DNA of 64,000 nucleotides from Microbacterium commune (GCF_014836945.1 NZ_JACSPX010000003.1:243166-307165); one strand, 5' to 3'; positions 1 to 7,980 are shown, counted from the stretch's first letter. The notes: generated from the sequence alone by a model not told the origin. Made by a program: numbers and translations.

Positions 1-318
1 CCCCGGCGTGATCCGACCGGCCGCGAACGACTCACGCACCGCGCCGAACTCGGTCGCCAGCAGATGAGCGTCGGTGAACGCGAAGGTCATCGAACCCTGC
101 GACACGTGGCCTGCGGCCGAGTACTCGGCCATCATCGAGCGCTCGATGGCATCCCGATGCTGCGGAGCGGCCGCCACCTCTTCCTGCCAGAGCTCCCACC
201 GGCGGGCGAGCAGCGTCGACGCCTCGGCCTGCAGCATCGCGATCTCGCGCTGCTTGGCCGACCACTCGTCGAGCAGCGCCGTGCGCCGTTCGATCAGTGC
301 GTTCCACCCGTCGTCCAT
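1..318 (-). CDS. HNH endonuclease, DUF222/13E12 type (N-terminal fragment, runs off the window)
   Basis: The first 106 codons of a gene that continues beyond base 1. The protein starts MDDGWNALIERRTALLDEW and continues with an alpha-helical stretch ending in AGRITPG, which is how the DUF222 region of 13E12-type HNH endonucleases looks. The catalytic HNH part would lie outside the window, so nuclease activity cannot be judged. This family is common and multi-copy in Microbacteriaceae and in mycobacteria is often DNA-damage inducible. A LexA-like site lies 10 bp upstream of the start. The ATG at 318 is the only good start. Confidence 0.75.
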   Translation of the reverse strand, partial: MDDGWNALIERRTALLDEWSAKQREIAMLQAEASTLLARRWELWQEEVAAAPQHRDAIERSMMAEYSAAGHVSQGSMTFAFTDAHLLATEFGAVRESFAAGRITPG

Positions 319-328
319 GCATCCAGAT

Positions 329-344
329 TAGAACATACCTACGA
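329..344 (-). promoter_or_regulatory. Possible LexA/SOS operator upstream of the HNH gene
   Basis: The 16 bases fit the actinobacterial/Bacillus SOS consensus TCGAACRNNYGTTYGA at 13 of 16 positions on either strand (seen: TAGAACATACCTACGA). It sits 10 bp before the start codon, where a repressor would block transcription or initiation. It is a single degenerate site, so this remains a candidate. Confidence 0.35.
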
Positions 345-384
345 CATTCGTCGGGGTCGGTACGGATCTGTGGATAACTCGGGG

Positions 385-753
385 TCAGTCCTCGTGCGAA
401 TCCCGACCGCGCAGCCGGTCGATCTCGCGCCTCTCGCGCTTGGTCGGCCGCCCGGCTCCACGGTCGCGCACGGCCAGCATGGCCGACGGCTCGCGAGGGG
501 GAGTGCGGTCCTCGTACGCCGTCACCGCGACGGGGGCGCCGACGCGCTTCGACAGCGTCTGCTTGACGACGAGGATCCGATCGAACCCCGACATGCGCAC
601 CCGCACCTCGTCGCCCGGCTTCACCGTCTGCGCGGCCTTCGTGCGCTCGCCGCCGACACGCACGTGACCGGCACGGCATGCCGTCGTGGCGGCCGAACGG
701 GTCTTGTAGATGCGTATCGCCCACAGCCAGCTGTCGACGCGCACGGGTTTCAT
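385..753 (-). CDS. S4-domain RNA-binding protein, Hsp15-like
   Basis: A 122-residue protein starting MKPVRVDSWLWAIRIYKTR, the signature start of S4-domain proteins related to Hsp15 (HslR). The S4 fold covers about residues 4-65 (VDSWLWAIRIYKTRSAA, then GHVRV and KPGDEV). The basic C-terminal tail (RPTKRERREIDRLRGRD) also suits RNA binding. Hsp15 relatives bind 50S subunits carrying stalled nascent chains; that role is inferred from family only. In-frame upstream ATGs at 762 and 765 are possible starts; I chose the one that gives the usual family N terminus. Confidence 0.8.
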   Translation of the reverse strand: MKPVRVDSWLWAIRIYKTRSAATTACRAGHVRVGGERTKAAQTVKPGDEVRVRMSGFDRILVVKQTLSKRVGAPVAVTAYEDRTPPREPSAMLAVRDRGAGRPTKRERREIDRLRGRDSHED

Positions 754-791
754 GGCATCCATCATCGGTCGGAAACAGGGGTGAGGAGCGA

Positions 792-1244
792 TCAGCCCTC
801 GACCGTGACCTCGCCGATGCTGCCGTCGACGCCGAGGTGCACGGCGGGCCAGTACCCCTCGGGGAAGTGCCGCCCGCACGAGTCGGTGAAGTGCAGCACC
901 GTCGCGTCGTCGGTGATCTCGACGGTGTCGAGCACGAGATCGGCGGCTCCCTCATCGAGCTCGGTGGTGGACGGCGCGCTGTCGCTGAAGTGGGTGATGA
1001 CAGCGTCGGATGCCCGGCGCCGGATCTCATCGAGATCCTCGACCACACGGTGCGCGCGGGGGACGAGCGTGCGCACCGCTTCGACGTCGGCGCCGTCGAT
1101 CATCAGCTCGATCTCGCGACCGTCGATCGTCAGCGCACCCGAGAACCAGTCGTGCGTGACGACGTCGCCATCGTCGAGCGTGGTCTCGGCGCGGGAGAGG
1201 ATGCCGAGTTCCGGATCTTCGATGGTCGGATGCGTGGTGCTCAT
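792..1244 (-). CDS. Uncharacterised acidic protein (possibly DUF2004 family)
   Basis: A 150-residue acidic soluble protein with no signal peptide or membrane segment. It has a beta-rich start (ELGILSRAETTLDDGDVV, then GALTIDGREIELMIDG) and ends with YWPAVHLGVDGSIGEVTVEG. The layout resembles DUF2004 proteins, which have no known function; I am not certain of the family. It lies between the S4 protein and an acetyltransferase, all on the minus strand, with gaps of about 30-40 bp, so co-transcription is likely. Confidence 0.65.
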   Translation of the reverse strand: MSTTHPTIEDPELGILSRAETTLDDGDVVTHDWFSGALTIDGREIELMIDGADVEAVRTLVPRAHRVVEDLDEIRRRASDAVITHFSDSAPSTTELDEGAADLVLDTVEITDDATVLHFTDSCGRHFPEGYWPAVHLGVDGSIGEVTVEG

Positions 1245-1275
1245 GCGGTTACCGTAGCGCCTGAGCGCTCCACGA

Positions 1276-1860
1276 TCAGTCGGCCAGCCCGCGCGTCATC
1301 AGGACTCGCCGTGCGGTGAGGTCGCGGCCTCGTTCGAAACCGGCCGCGAGGAAGGTGGTGGCGGTGCCGTGGTACAGGTCGTTCGATCGGTGCGAGCCGG
1401 TGGAGGTGTCGACCGGATACGCCTCGATCAGGCGTGCGCCGGACTCGCGGGCGTAGTCGAGAGCGGATGCCAGCAGTCGAGCGGTAAGTCCCCTCCCGCG
1501 ATGCTCCCGCCGGACGACGAAGCACGTGACCGCCCATACCGACTCGTCATCGAGTGGTTCGGTGGTCGCGGAGACGATGGCGCGGGTGTGCGGGATGCGC
1601 TGCTGCACGGTGCGCGGTCCGACCCGGACCCATCCCGCAGCCTCGCCGTCGGCGTACGCGATGAGCCCCGGGGGAGGGCCGGACGCGATCTCGTCCCGCA
1701 GCATGTCGCGTCGCTGCTCGGGTGTCGTCGTCTGCCATACCCTGTTGCGCACGATGGGCCAGATGCACTGGCAGCCGACGCCGTCGCCGCCGCCGGAGAG
1801 GGAGTGCTGCACGTCGTCCCATCGGGCGATCGTGGCCGGTTCTGTGATGATCCTCGCCAT
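1276..1860 (-). CDS. GNAT-family N-acetyltransferase
   Basis: A 194-residue protein with the acetyl-CoA-binding motif A of GNAT enzymes: VTCFVVRREHRGRGLTARLL at about residues 109-128 (Q/RxxGxG/A type, here RREHRGRGL). It is followed by a helix (ALDYARESGARLIEAYP) and the usual FLAAGF segment. The substrate cannot be read from sequence. The start ATG at 1860 begins MARIITEPATIARWDDV. Last-transcribed neighbours downstream are the DUF2004-like and S4 genes. Confidence 0.85.
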   Translation of the reverse strand: MARIITEPATIARWDDVQHSLSGGGDGVGCQCIWPIVRNRVWQTTTPEQRRDMLRDEIASGPPPGLIAYADGEAAGWVRVGPRTVQQRIPHTRAIVSATTEPLDDESVWAVTCFVVRREHRGRGLTARLLASALDYARESGARLIEAYPVDTSTGSHRSNDLYHGTATTFLAAGFERGRDLTARRVLMTRGLAD

Positions 1861-1963
1861 GCCGGCACGCTACGCCGGGGTGCGGACATCGGCAACGGAT
1901 GCATGCTCGAGACGGCGTCCGCCACGCCCGGCGGTGCCGGTTCGCGGTGGCCGAATCCGTCGG

Positions 1964-1969
1964 CTACGA
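1964..1969 (+). promoter_or_regulatory. -10 box of the tRNA-Pro promoter
   Basis: TACGAT lies 35 bp before the mature tRNA. TTCGCG is found 18 bp upstream of it as a weak -35. Between the promoter and the tRNA there is a perfect 6-bp hairpin CCGCGC-GAAA-GCGCGG (1982-1997) in the 5' leader. Confidence 0.5.
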
Positions 1970-2004
1970 TAGTGGAGTTGCCCGCGCGAAAGCGCGGACT
2001 GCCA

Positions 2005-2078
<74 letters not shown>

Positions 2079-2080
2079 CA

Positions 2081-2142
2081 TAGACGCAAAGAGGAGGGTG
2101 TCTCGATCCGCGAGGATCGAGACACCCTCCTCTTTGCGTCTA
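2081..2142. terminator. Perfect 29-bp hairpin with GCGA loop after tRNA-Pro
   Basis: The left arm 2081-2109 and right arm 2114-2142 are exact reverse complements (29 of 29), separated by GCGA, a GNRA-type tetraloop. It begins three bases after the tRNA. There is no T-run. It would stop transcription from either side, or be an RNase processing signal for the tRNA 3' end. Such length and perfection are unusual for a tRNA terminator. Confidence 0.75.
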
Positions 2143-2378
2143 CTCGCGCTCGTAAAGCGGGGCCACGCGGCGCCGAGAGGCTCCGCGCGCCGCCGTATCG
2201 CCCAACCCATGCCGATCTCGATGACGAGCGGCGGGTGGAGGGCGCCGCGGGGATGCAGCCCGACACAGTAGACGTACGACAAGGCCCTCGATGCGCGAAG
2301 ATCGGGGCCCTCTTCGTATATCCGCAGCACAAGCAGGTGAGGTCGCACCGACGGCCGCTCTCGCTCAGCGGCTGACCG
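2143..2378. other. Non-coding spacer between tRNA-Pro and the DUF2254 gene
   Basis: No convincing gene in 236 bases. It holds a 10-base exact copy of the tRNA 3' end (CAGCCCGACA, 2256-2265), then TAGACG three bases later, matching the order after the tRNA. It also has an imperfect hairpin with CGAAGA/TCTTCG arms around 2296-2316. Short frames on both strands show no recognisable protein. Confidence 0.5.
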
Positions 2379-3632
2379 TCATGATGGCCAGGCGTCGCGC
2401 ACGGCGGCGCGCTCCCGCCGAGGCAGGGCGCCGCGAGCACGTGCCTCCACCTCGGCGCTCAGACGGCGCAGGAGCGCTCGATGCTCGGGTGCGGTCGCGG
2501 CGAGCGCGCCGAGGCACTTCTGCAGGCGGATGAGTACCTCGACGAATCCGGCGCCGTCTCGGGTCAGAGGCCGGAAGGCGTCGACGAGGAGGTCGTGCAT
2601 GTGCGTGCGCGGCACCCACACTCGGTCGTGTTCTAGGGGAGCGATCTCACCGTCGTCGACTCGGAACGCGCTGGTGAACACACGCTGCAGCGCTGCGGTC
2701 ACCTCGATGGCGGTGCCCGGATCGTTCGTGCCGGGAGAGAGCGCGCGGCTTCCGATCTCTGCGAGCGCGATGACGCCCAGACGAGGGTCTTGGTCGTAGT
2801 CGCGGTGGCGTTCCAGGGTGAACGCGGCCCGGATCCGATCGCGCATCGACTCCGTGGGCGGGGTGCTCACGTGCACCAGCGGATGCAGGACGTCGGCGAT
2901 CGAACCGGGCATCGCTCCGACGTAGACCTCGCAGTCGTGCTCGTGCGCCAGAGCATCGAGTCGCGCGACGTCGACGGTGAGGACGTACCGAGCGTCATCG
3001 ACGGCGACGGGGAAGCTGGGCTCAGGCAGTCGCGTGAGCTCGCGGGCGCCGAGGGTCGGTCGACGGACATACGCGACCAGCGCCGCAGTGGCCGCATCCT
3101 CGACCCGGTCGATGACGTCGGCCATCCGTCCGAATCGGGCGAGGTGACCGATCCAGCGCAGCAGCGTGATCACGATGACGCCGATGACCACGAGGGTGCC
3201 GAAGAACAGGATGGTGCGGCCCTGCTCGGTGTAGTACCCGGTGGAAAGGGCGATGATTCCGACCAACGCGAACACGAACGCGCCCGTGAAGGTCGACAGC
3301 GCGGTCTGCGAGGTCGGGTCGGCGATGAGCAGCTTGGTCGACCGTGGCGTCGCGATCGTGGTCGCCGACGAGTAGGCGGTCACCATCGCCGTGATCGAGA
3401 AGGTCGTCGCGGTGAGCATGGCGGTCGCGATGATCTGCAGAATCGCGTCGACCGAGTTCTGACCCAGCTCCACCGTCACCTCGAACGGGATCCAGGCGCC
3501 CACCAACCCGGCCGCCAACGCGAACAGAACAGCGAACGCGGTGAACGCGATGGCTCTGGCCCAGACGGTGCGCAGCGCGCGCTGCACGTGAACCAGAAGA
3601 CTCCCGCCGGACGTGTTCGTCATGCGCTTCAT
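2379..3632 (-). CDS. DUF2254 family membrane protein
   Basis: A 417-residue protein with four predicted N-terminal membrane segments (about 25-50, 65-90, 115-135 and 145-165). The family signature ATAMLTATTFSITAMVTAYSS lies around residue 70-90. The remaining 250 residues are soluble, ending in a basic tail. DUF2254 proteins are widespread and of unknown function. An ATG nine bases inside (3623) is an alternative start; neither has a clear Shine-Dalgarno. It faces the tRNA and sits downstream of terC on the same strand with 53 bases between. Confidence 0.85.
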   Translation of the reverse strand: MKRMTNTSGGSLLVHVQRALRTVWARAIAFTAFAVLFALAAGLVGAWIPFEVTVELGQNSVDAILQIIATAMLTATTFSITAMVTAYSSATTIATPRSTKLLIADPTSQTALSTFTGAFVFALVGIIALSTGYYTEQGRTILFFGTLVVIGVIVITLLRWIGHLARFGRMADVIDRVEDAATAALVAYVRRPTLGARELTRLPEPSFPVAVDDARYVLTVDVARLDALAHEHDCEVYVGAMPGSIADVLHPLVHVSTPPTESMRDRIRAAFTLERHRDYDQDPRLGVIALAEIGSRALSPGTNDPGTAIEVTAALQRVFTSAFRVDDGEIAPLEHDRVWVPRTHMHDLLVDAFRPLTRDGAGFVEVLIRLQKCLGALAATAPEHRALLRRLSAEVEARARGALPRRERAAVRDAWPS

Positions 3633-3685
3633 CTAACACCGTCGAATGTGGCGCGGTCGGGGCGCCGCACCGTGACGTGGTCGTC

Positions 3686-4675
3686 TCAGCGTCGGTCGCC
3701 CGCCGAGTGCAGTGCCCGGTCACGCGTCTTGCGGAGGCTCGCGACCGTCGCCACCGCGATCGTCCCGGCGATGAAAAGCAGCGACAGCCAGATCGGGATC
3801 TCGGGTATCACCGTGATCGGCTCGCCGCCGTTGATGAACGGCAGCTCGTTCTTGTGCAGCGCGTGGATGAGCAGCTTCACTCCGATGAAGGCGAGGATCA
3901 CGGCCAGCCCCTGGGCGAGGTACACCAGGCGCTCGAGCAGTCCGCCGATCAGGAAGAAGAGCTGCCGCAGCCCCATCAGCGCGAACACGTTGGCGGTGAA
4001 GACGAGGTACGCCTCCTCGGTCAGCCCGTAGATCGCGGGGATGGAGTCGACGGCGAAGATGAGGTCGACGAAGCCGATGGCGACTATGGTCAGCATCATC
4101 GGCGTGACCCAGCGTCGGCCGTCCTTCCGCACGGTGAGCTTGTCTTCGTGGTACTCATCGGTCACCGGCAGATGCCGGCGGACGAAGCGCATGAACTTGC
4201 CGTCGACGACGTTCGAGTCGCCGTGCGAGAACGCCTGGTGCCAGGCGAGCACCAGCAGCAGCGCGCCGAAGAGGTAGAAGACCCAGGTGAAGTTCTCGAT
4301 CAGCGCTGCACCGACGGCGATGAAGACGCCCCGCAGGATGAGCGCGATGACGATGCCGATCATCAGCACCTTCTGCTGGTAGATCTTCGGCACGGCGAAG
4401 CTCGACATGACGATGAGGAAGACGAACAGGTTGTCGATCGACAGCGCCTTCTCGGTCAGGTAGCCGGCGAAGTACTCACCGCCGAAGGTCCAGCCCGAGA
4501 CGACGCCGACTCCGACGCCGAAGATCAGTGCGAGAGCGATGTAGAACGCCGACCAGCGCGCGGATTCCGCGATCGTCGGCTCGTGGGGCTTTCGCACATG
4601 CGTGAAGAACTCGTAGACGAAGAAGGCGACGGTCACCGCGACCGTGATGATCCAGACGAGGGGCGTGACTTCCAA
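3686..4675 (-). CDS. terC: TerC-family integral membrane protein, probable Mn2+ exporter
   Basis: A 329-residue protein with about nine membrane segments and the TerC hallmarks EKALSIDNLFVF (about residues 75-86) and FVDLIFAVDSIPAIYG (about 203-218); the acidic residues in these helices are thought to bind metal. Family members such as Alx export manganese or metallate secreted proteins. The start is TTG at 4675, preceded by AGGAG at a six-base distance. Control by the manganese riboswitch just upstream supports the metal role. It could equally be annotated as a tellurium-resistance-family protein of unknown substrate. Confidence 0.9.
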   Translation of the reverse strand: MEVTPLVWIITVAVTVAFFVYEFFTHVRKPHEPTIAESARWSAFYIALALIFGVGVGVVSGWTFGGEYFAGYLTEKALSIDNLFVFLIVMSSFAVPKIYQQKVLMIGIVIALILRGVFIAVGAALIENFTWVFYLFGALLLVLAWHQAFSHGDSNVVDGKFMRFVRRHLPVTDEYHEDKLTVRKDGRRWVTPMMLTIVAIGFVDLIFAVDSIPAIYGLTEEAYLVFTANVFALMGLRQLFFLIGGLLERLVYLAQGLAVILAFIGVKLLIHALHKNELPFINGGEPITVIPEIPIWLSLLFIAGTIAVATVASLRKTRDRALHSAGDRR

Positions 4676-4699
4676 AGGGGTCTCCTGACCTGAGGCGAA

Positions 4700-4802
4700 C
4701 GTATCGACGCCAAGGTCTTCTCCATGCCCGAATCGGGAACCGGTGGTCCGGGATGCGAGTGCATCCGTGGTGACGAGCCACCGCGCGGGAGTACTCCCCT
4801 TG
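4700..4802 (-). promoter_or_regulatory. yybP-ykoY manganese riboswitch upstream of terC
   Basis: On the minus strand the leader begins AGGGGAGTACTC (from 4800) and ends GGAGAAGACCTTGGC (4723-4709). These are the two conserved, facing internal-loop strands of the yybP-ykoY aptamer. Between them lie two GC-rich hairpins (GGTGGCTCGTCACC and GGATGCACTCGCATCC). The 34 bases to the terC start would be the expression platform. This riboswitch class binds Mn2+ and usually turns on exporters. Confidence 0.85.
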
Positions 4803-4810
4803 CGGTGACA

Positions 4811-4816
4811 AGTGTA
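4811..4816 (-). promoter_or_regulatory. -10 box for the riboswitch-terC transcript
   Basis: TACACT on the minus strand ends about ten bases before the first conserved riboswitch bases, placing the transcription start near 4804. No good -35 is visible. Confidence 0.5.
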
Positions 4817-4914
4817 ACCGCTGTCCCAATGGCTTCGCGTCGCCCGGTGGCTCCGCTGCGCACGAAACGGTGCATCTGACGTCCTGAGCCGGTGGATGCG
4901 ATACTGGCAGCCCT

Positions 4915-5421
4915 ATGTCGACCTCTCTCCTGCTGCTCGCCGACACGCACATCCCGGCTCGCGCCAGGCGTCTTCCCACGGCCGTCCTGGAGGCGATCGA
5001 CGCCGCCGACGTGGTCGTGCACGCGGGGGACTGGGTCGATGCGGCGACGCTCGACCTCGTCGAATCGCGAACCAGCAGATTTCACGGCGTGTACGGCAAC
5101 AACGACGGGCCCGAGCTGCGCCGACGGCTGCCCGAGGTCGCCCGGTTCACCGTCGACGGCCTCCGGTTCGCGGTCATCCACGAGACCGGCCCAGCACGGC
5201 GGCGCGAGGAGCGCATGGACGAGCTCTTCCCCGACACCGATGTGCTGGTCTTCGGCCATTCGCACATCCCGTGGGACACCGAGACACCCGCCGGTATGCG
5301 GCTGCTCAACCCCGGCTCGCCCACCGATCGTCGCCGTCAGCCCGTGTGCACGATGATGACGGCCCGGGCCCACGCCGGCGTGCTCGAGGTCACCCTGGTT
5401 CCGGTGGATCGCTCCCGCTGA
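4915..5421 (+). CDS. YfcE/MJ0936-type metallophosphoesterase
   Basis: A 168-residue single-domain calcineurin-like phosphoesterase. Metal-binding motifs are in order: LLADTHIP (D, H at 9-11), HAGDWVD (GD at 37-39), GNND (62-65, the GNHD position) and GHSHIP (114-119). YfcE homologues hydrolyse phosphodiesters with Mn2+; the natural substrate is unknown. Length is normal for the family. It is divergent from terC, with the riboswitch region between them. Confidence 0.88.
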   Translation: MSTSLLLLADTHIPARARRLPTAVLEAIDAADVVVHAGDWVDAATLDLVESRTSRFHGVYGNNDGPELRRRLPEVARFTVDGLRFAVIHETGPARRREERMDELFPDTDVLVFGHSHIPWDTETPAGMRLLNPGSPTDRRRQPVCTMMTARAHAGVLEVTLVPVDRSR

Positions 5422-5612
5422 CCTGCCCGACGGTCGATCCGCGATCGCGTCGTTCCGCTCGAGCAGTCATATATGGATGAATCGATGCGCGATTTTCCGC
5501 TGCGCCCAATAGGCTTCGAGGAGCGGATAGCCTCAGCGGCGCCGCGTGCGAGTCCGCGCCCCCGGCGGCAACTGCCTTGTCCGACCCATACGCGCGGGGA
5601 TGGGGCGGATGC

Positions 5613-6788
5613 ATGACTGCGCAGACACTGCGGGCAGAACCGGTGATCGTGCTGGGCGGCGCACCGGTGCGCGAACAGGACGACGCGGACATCGTCGACC
5701 GGGTGCCTCGGCTCACCTGGGTGCTGTGCGCTGCTCTGCTGCTGTGCGGCTGCATCCTCGTCTCGATGACGACCACCACCGATCCGGACTGGTGGCACCT
5801 CTACTTCAGTCGACTCGGCATGATGGGCGACTTCTCCAGCTTCGCCTTCAACGGCGGACTCGTCGCCAGCGGCGCGATCATCGCCGGTTCATCGTGGATG
5901 CTGAGGATCCGTCTGACCGGCGTCATGCCGTTCGCCCTGCGCTCGCGCATCGCGATGCGCGTGATGCCCCCGGCGATCGCCGGCCTCGGCATCAGCCTGC
6001 TCGCCATCGGCGCCTATCCGCTGTCGGTGGATCCGATCGCCCACGAGCGCGCCACCAACGGCGCCGTGCTGTCGTTCGCCGTCCTGCTGCTCTCGCACCG
6101 TGTTCTGCTGTGGCAGCTCGAGGGGGCGCTGCGCCGCGCGACGATGATCAGCGCGGTCACGATGATCGTCGCGCTCGCGGCGTTGAAGGCCGAGGTCATC
6201 TCGCTGACGGTCTTCGAGGCGATCGCGTTCGCGATCATCCTGTGGTGGGTGCACCTTCTCGAGCAGAGCGCGCACCGGCACGGGTCCCCGTCGCCGGTCG
6301 GCGCCTCCCTGCGGCGGCCACGCCGGGAGCGCACGGTGACGGATGCCCGGCGGGCGGCGACCCGGCCCGACACGGTCGCCGCGCTGACCCGGCCCGACAC
6401 GGTCGCCGCGCTGACCCATCCCGGCACGGTCGCCGCAGCGACCCGTCAGGACGACGCGGCGCGCCTCGCGCGTGCGACGACGAGGCCGCGCCTGGACGTG
6501 TCGAATCCGGCGAGAATCTCGCGCAGCTCCTCAGCGCCGACGTCTGCGCCGAACGCGTCGGCTCCGGGCTCGAGCATGATGCCGGATGCCAGCGGCCCGG
6601 CGATCACGGGATCGAAGCCCAGATCATCGATCAGTCGAGACACGGCATCCAGGTCGGCGGCCGCGTCCCCGGCGATCGCGATGGCCTTGCGCCCGGGCGC
6701 CCCGGCGGGGCGCGCCTCATCCTCCATGTCGTGGTACCCCATGTGCCCCAGCCCCTTCACGACGCGCGCACCGGCCAGGTGCCGCTGA
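5613..6788 (+). CDS. DUF998-like membrane protein with abnormal run-on C terminus
   Basis: The first about 230 residues have six membrane segments and the NWWHLYFS-like motif DPDWWHLYFSRLG seen in DUF998 proteins. I prefer the ATG at 5613 (a TTG at 5577 is possible). After the last helix (IILWWVHLLEQ) the frame continues through a Ser/Pro/Arg-rich tail of about 160 residues, three 27-base repeats (RPDTVAALT, RPDTVAALT, HPGTVAAAT), and then 343 bases antisense to the next gene. The tail has the look of shadow coding. The functional protein probably ended near 6290-6360 and has lost its stop codon, or the overlap is genuine. The membrane part is well supported; the C terminus is not. Confidence 0.6.
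   Translation: MTAQTLRAEPVIVLGGAPVREQDDADIVDRVPRLTWVLCAALLLCGCILVSMTTTTDPDWWHLYFSRLGMMGDFSSFAFNGGLVASGAIIAGSSWMLRIRLTGVMPFALRSRIAMRVMPPAIAGLGISLLAIGAYPLSVDPIAHERATNGAVLSFAVLLLSHRVLLWQLEGALRRATMISAVTMIVALAALKAEVISLTVFEAIAFAIILWWVHLLEQSAHRHGSPSPVGASLRRPRRERTVTDARRAATRPDTVAALTRPDTVAALTHPGTVAAATRQDDAARLARATTRPRLDVSNPARISRSSSAPTSAPNASAPGSSMMPDASGPAITGSKPRSSISRDTASRSAAASPAIAMALRPGAPAGRASSSMSWYPMCPSPFTTRAPARCR
6363..6443. repeat. Three tandem 27-bp repeats at the convergent gene end
   Basis: Units 6363-6389 and 6390-6416 are identical; 6417-6443 differs at a few positions. The array ends three bases before the stop codon of the oxidoreductase on the other strand. The unit is in frame for the DUF998 protein. 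Confidence 0.9.
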
Positions 6789-7141
6789 ACGAGCTCGCTC
6801 GTCGAGGTGCGCGGGTCGTCGAGGTCGGGCCGATCTCCGTCGGCGCCCCACCAGTAGTTCATCGCGTCGATGACCAGCGTGCCGCGCATCTTCTCAGCCG
6901 GCAGCGTTCGGTAGCGGCCGAGCGGAAGCGCCAGCACGACGGCATCCGACACGGCCATGAGGTCGGAGACGGTCACCGCCTCCGCCCCGATCGCCGCGAT
7001 CGCGCGGGCGATGGGCGCGGGATCCCCTGATCGCGCGACGACCACCCGGTAGCCGGCAGCGACCGCGAGTGCCGCCAGCACCCGTCCCAGCCGACCGGCG
7101 CCGATGATGCCGAGCGTCCGGATGGGGGAGGTGACAGTCAC
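6446..7141 (-). CDS. NADPH-dependent F420 reductase-like oxidoreductase (NPD family)
   Basis: A 231-residue Rossmann protein. The dinucleotide motif GIIGAGRLGRVLA is at residues 11-23, and the family motifs VLALPLGRY and VIDAMNYWWG follow. The latter region distinguishes these from 6-phosphogluconate dehydrogenases. Relatives reduce coenzyme F420 with NADPH or reduce other small substrates; which applies here is unknown. The start is GTG at 7141. Its 3' end is overlapped on the opposite strand by the extended DUF998 frame. Confidence 0.82.
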   Translation of the reverse strand: MTVTSPIRTLGIIGAGRLGRVLAALAVAAGYRVVVARSGDPAPIARAIAAIGAEAVTVSDLMAVSDAVVLALPLGRYRTLPAEKMRGTLVIDAMNYWWGADGDRPDLDDPRTSTSELVQRHLAGARVVKGLGHMGYHDMEDEARPAGAPGRKAIAIAGDAAADLDAVSRLIDDLGFDPVIAGPLASGIMLEPGADAFGADVGAEELREILAGFDTSRRGLVVARARRAASS

Positions 7142-7183
7142 CCCGTCATCGTACGGCCGCCCGACGGCGCCGGCGCCGAGCGC

Positions 7184-7444
7184 TCAGTGCTCGCGCAGCA
7201 TGGCGATGAGCTCGGCCTTGCGCTTGCGGGAGTACCCCTCGAGGCCGAGCTCCTTCGCGCGCTTGCGCAGCTCGGCCACCGTCCAGTCGTCGTAGTCACC
7301 CGACCTTCCCCCGCGGCGCCCGACCGCCGAGCGGCCGTCGCGGGCGGCGGCGTTCGAGATGCGCGCCGCCTTCTCCTTCGATGCGCCGTCGTCGCGCAGC
7401 TTCTCGTACAGCTCTTCGTCCTTGAGCTCTGGTTGGCCCGGCAT
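7184..7444 (-). CDS. DUF7218 / Rho-N (SAP-like) small protein
   Basis: An 86-residue protein starting MPGQPELKDEELYEKLRDDG. The N-terminal half has the DUF7218 motif ASKEKAARISNAAA, followed by a Gly/Arg linker (VGRRGGRSGDYDDW). The C terminus, TVAELRKRAKELGLEGYSRK, is a Rho N-terminal/SAP-type helix-extended-helix likely to bind nucleic acid. The internal ATG at 7444 is chosen over longer frames since homologues begin there. Function is unknown. Confidence 0.8.
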   Translation of the reverse strand: MPGQPELKDEELYEKLRDDGASKEKAARISNAAARDGRSAVGRRGGRSGDYDDWTVAELRKRAKELGLEGYSRKRKAELIAMLREH

Positions 7445-7554
7445 GGCCGCCTCCTCGGGTCGTCGGACGTCGCTCACTGCGACTCGAGGAGACCATACCC
7501 ACGGCGCTGGACCGATCGAACGGCCTTGACACGAACCCGGCCGGGCTCGTCGCC

Positions 7555-7980
7555 TCAGGTCCAGGCTGCGTCGATGACGCGCGGCGGATGCTCGCTCGCG
7601 TCGTGGATTCGCACCCCGTGCACGTCGACGGCGATGATCTCGAACCCGGCATCCAGCGCCCGTGAGCCGGGGAAGCGCTCGCTGCACGCCTCACCCAGCC
7701 GCCACCGCTCCTCATCGTGGGTGATGCGGGCGCGGCCTTCGAGCTGCACCGACGTGTCCGCTCCGGTGACCGCCACGGCGACGTGCGGGCGCTCGCGGAT
7801 GCTGCGCGCCTCCCGTGAATCGCTCGCCGCATCGAAGACGAGCATGCCCTCGTCTGTGGCGGTGAGCGCGATGTGGGCGACCTGGGGCGCACCGTCACGT
7901 CCGACCGTGGCCACCACGCCCGATCCGCACACACGGACGAAGTGCGCGACGGCCGCGCGATCCGATGCGTCGATGGTCAT
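7555..7980 (-). CDS. Pyridoxamine 5'-phosphate oxidase-fold protein
   Basis: A 141-residue split-barrel flavin/F420-binding protein. The beta-barrel pattern GSGVVATVGRDGAPQVAHI (19-37), GMLVFDAASDSREARSI (45-61) and HVAVAVTGADTSVQLEGRARI (66-86) is typical of general-stress FMN-binding family members. Too short for true PdxH. The substrate is unknown. The ATG at 7980 is preferred over upstream frame extension to 8157, which overlaps the next gene antisense-free but lacks similarity. Confidence 0.82.
   Translation of the reverse strand: MTIDASDRAAVAHFVRVCGSGVVATVGRDGAPQVAHIALTATDEGMLVFDAASDSREARSIRERPHVAVAVTGADTSVQLEGRARITHDEERWRLGEACSERFPGSRALDAGFEIIAVDVHGVRIHDASEHPPRVIDAAWT

Noticed and set aside
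6363..6443. CRISPR array
   Set aside because: The three 27-bp units are directly joined with no spacers and keep a reading frame.
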